A DNA stretch of 64,000 nt from Pararhizobium arenae (GTDB taxonomy: Bacteria; Pseudomonadota; Alphaproteobacteria; Rhizobiales; Rhizobiaceae). Of this stretch, positions 63,246 through 64,000 are shown piece by piece. A program made the translations under genes and the position numbers. The stretch's first letter is position 1; every line of letters begins with the position of its first letter. The notes under the pieces are model-generated. The model was not told the DNA's origin and made no database searches. It saw only the letters and a list, made by a program, of their open reading frames with translations. Where the stretch lies: NCBI RefSeq assembly GCF_001931685.1, contig NZ_MOOY01000003.1, positions 528,466 through 592,465 of the forward strand, in the 5' to 3' direction.

Positions 63246-64000
63246 TCCTCTTACCCCTGGACGTGACGTCTCGACCCTCTCCGGTCGTGATCGGTTTTGG
63301 CGCAAGCGCTCTAGCAGCCAAATAGACGAAGCAACAGGCTTATCCAGACGGAAACTGCCGAAAAGGCTTAGACTAGGCGCCTGGCGCAAATTTTCGTCGT
63401 TGCGAATAAAATTCCATCCCCGCAAATCCTCGCCTGGGCTTGGCAGCCTAAACTAATGCCGTCCCGCCACGGATACACCGGAGCGCGTTGCCGGCGAGGC
63501 GGGACCGGTGCCCTGATATGTGGCTGAAACGCGGGCCGGATATCAGGACGCGGCAGAAAATGGTTTCCCTCTCGCTTGAAAGAGAGCGGGGCGTGCCTGT
63601 GCGGCACACAAGAGGATGGCTGGTGGCGCAAATGCCTCCTGACTTTAAGTCCCACCGAAAGGGGTGCCGTCCTTGCAGAGGAACCGGAGTTGTCGTGCCA
63701 AGACACCGAACGGGGCGCCGCGAGGCGTCATATTATAAAACTCATATTATAAAACTAAGATGAGGCACCCCGCGGCGCCCCGTCCGATCCGGCTTGCCGG
63801 GCAGCAGATGATTCCATCCCCACGGATGCCCCGGCGCATCGCGTGGCTTTTGGTGCAGGAGAGGCAATGGATGGGAGTAAGTGCGGCATATCCCTTCTCC
63901 CCGCCTGCGGGGAGCAACCATGTTTCATGCATGTGAGTATTTTGGTGTCCATGCGGTGTTACGGGCAAGGACAGCGTTTGCCAGAATGACGAGTTTGCGG
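63246..64000. other. long region without a convincing gene at the right edge
   Basis: These 755 bases contain several short frames on both strands, but none has a domain, a good ribosome-binding site or consistent codon use. The first 200 bases should hold the terC promoter. The most notable item is the inverted repeat at 63713-63781 (separate entry). A smaller inverted repeat, CTCCCCGC and GCGGGGAG, occurs near 63897-63915. The region may extend to a gene starting beyond the window. Confidence 0.4.
63713..63781. repeat. GC-rich inverted repeat enclosing a tandem AT-rich repeat
   Basis: GGGGCGCCGCG (63713-63723) and CGCGGCGCCCC (63771-63781) are perfect 11-base inverted arms. Between them the 14-base unit CATATTATAAAACT occurs twice in tandem (about 63729-63756). 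On the minus strand each unit contains TATAAT. The arms could form a strong hairpin, and the centre is the most AT-rich spot nearby. Confidence 0.7.

Noticed and set aside
63246..63480. A manganese (yybP-ykoY) riboswitch before the TerC gene
   Set aside because: TerC-family genes in some bacteria have one, but I could not find the conserved loop sequences or a matching fold here.
63368..63968. Several 60-110 codon frames at the right edge
   Set aside because: They overlap each other on both strands, lack ribosome-binding sites and recognisable domains, and one crosses the inverted repeat.

Overview
The window is chromosomal DNA from an alphaproteobacterium of the Rhizobiaceae, most likely the Agrobacterium/Rhizobium group. 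This rests on the GC-rich codon use, on gene orders typical of that group (fabD-fabG-acpP-fabF-mltG-yicC-gmk; lptF-lptG-lptD-surA-pdxA-rsmA; pepA-holC; purN-purM facing perM-hdaA-ppk-ppx), and on two copies of a rhizobial RIME-type palindromic intergenic repeat. No tRNA, rRNA, CRISPR array, prophage or complete insertion sequence is visible.

Layout. 0.2-7.2 kb (+): fatty-acid synthesis and cell-envelope/nucleotide genes. 7.2-14.9 kb (-): an outer-membrane biogenesis operon running lptF-lptG-lptD-surA and ending in pdxA and rsmA. 15.2-15.8 kb (-): a MazEF-like toxin-antitoxin pair. 15.9-19.6 kb (+): pepA, holC and a DUF2235 hydrolase. 19.7-26.4 kb (mostly -): a Gfo/Idh dehydrogenase, a double GNAT protein, an ABC-F ATPase, a degenerate GGDEF protein, and pgsA-moaD-moaE. 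26.7-30.6 kb: a LuxR-type regulator facing uvrC and a FolM-like SDR. 31-38 kb: an Omp25-like barrel, GST, RNase T2, rlmJ, a molybdopterin oxidoreductase/Nudix pair, an SMI1/KNR4 protein and an M15-like peptidase. 38.4-46.3 kb: an omptin, a DinB gene broken by an in-frame amber codon, ndk, a periplasmic unknown, a lipoprotein gene with a RIME repeat inside its reading frame, a CGNR regulator, an orphan LivH-like permease, purN and purM. 46.5-53.6 kb (+): perM, hdaA, ppk1, ppx and an RTX protein. 53.7-63.2 kb (mostly -): a phytase-like secreted esterase, an AraC regulator overlapping a DUF2000 gene, a small-protein pair, rnd, a multicopper oxidase, an MFS transporter, an atypical SDR and a TerC protein. 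The last 0.75 kb holds no convincing gene but has a striking AT-centred inverted repeat.

Most genes are housekeeping. The most informative signals are regulatory or structural: (i) five half-sites in exact 11-bp phase upstream of the phytase-like gene, which look like a PHO-box array and fit with a weaker PHO-like box before ppk1, suggesting phosphate-starvation control of two phosphorus genes about 7 kb apart; (ii) an in-frame RIME repeat that separates a lipoprotein's start from its signal peptide; (iii) a DinB gene interrupted by a single TAG; (iv) divergent genes whose start codons overlap; (v) an unlisted 36-residue membrane peptide translationally coupled to an unknown gene. I did not find a clearly new multi-gene system. 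All functional calls come from motif recognition by eye, with no database search.
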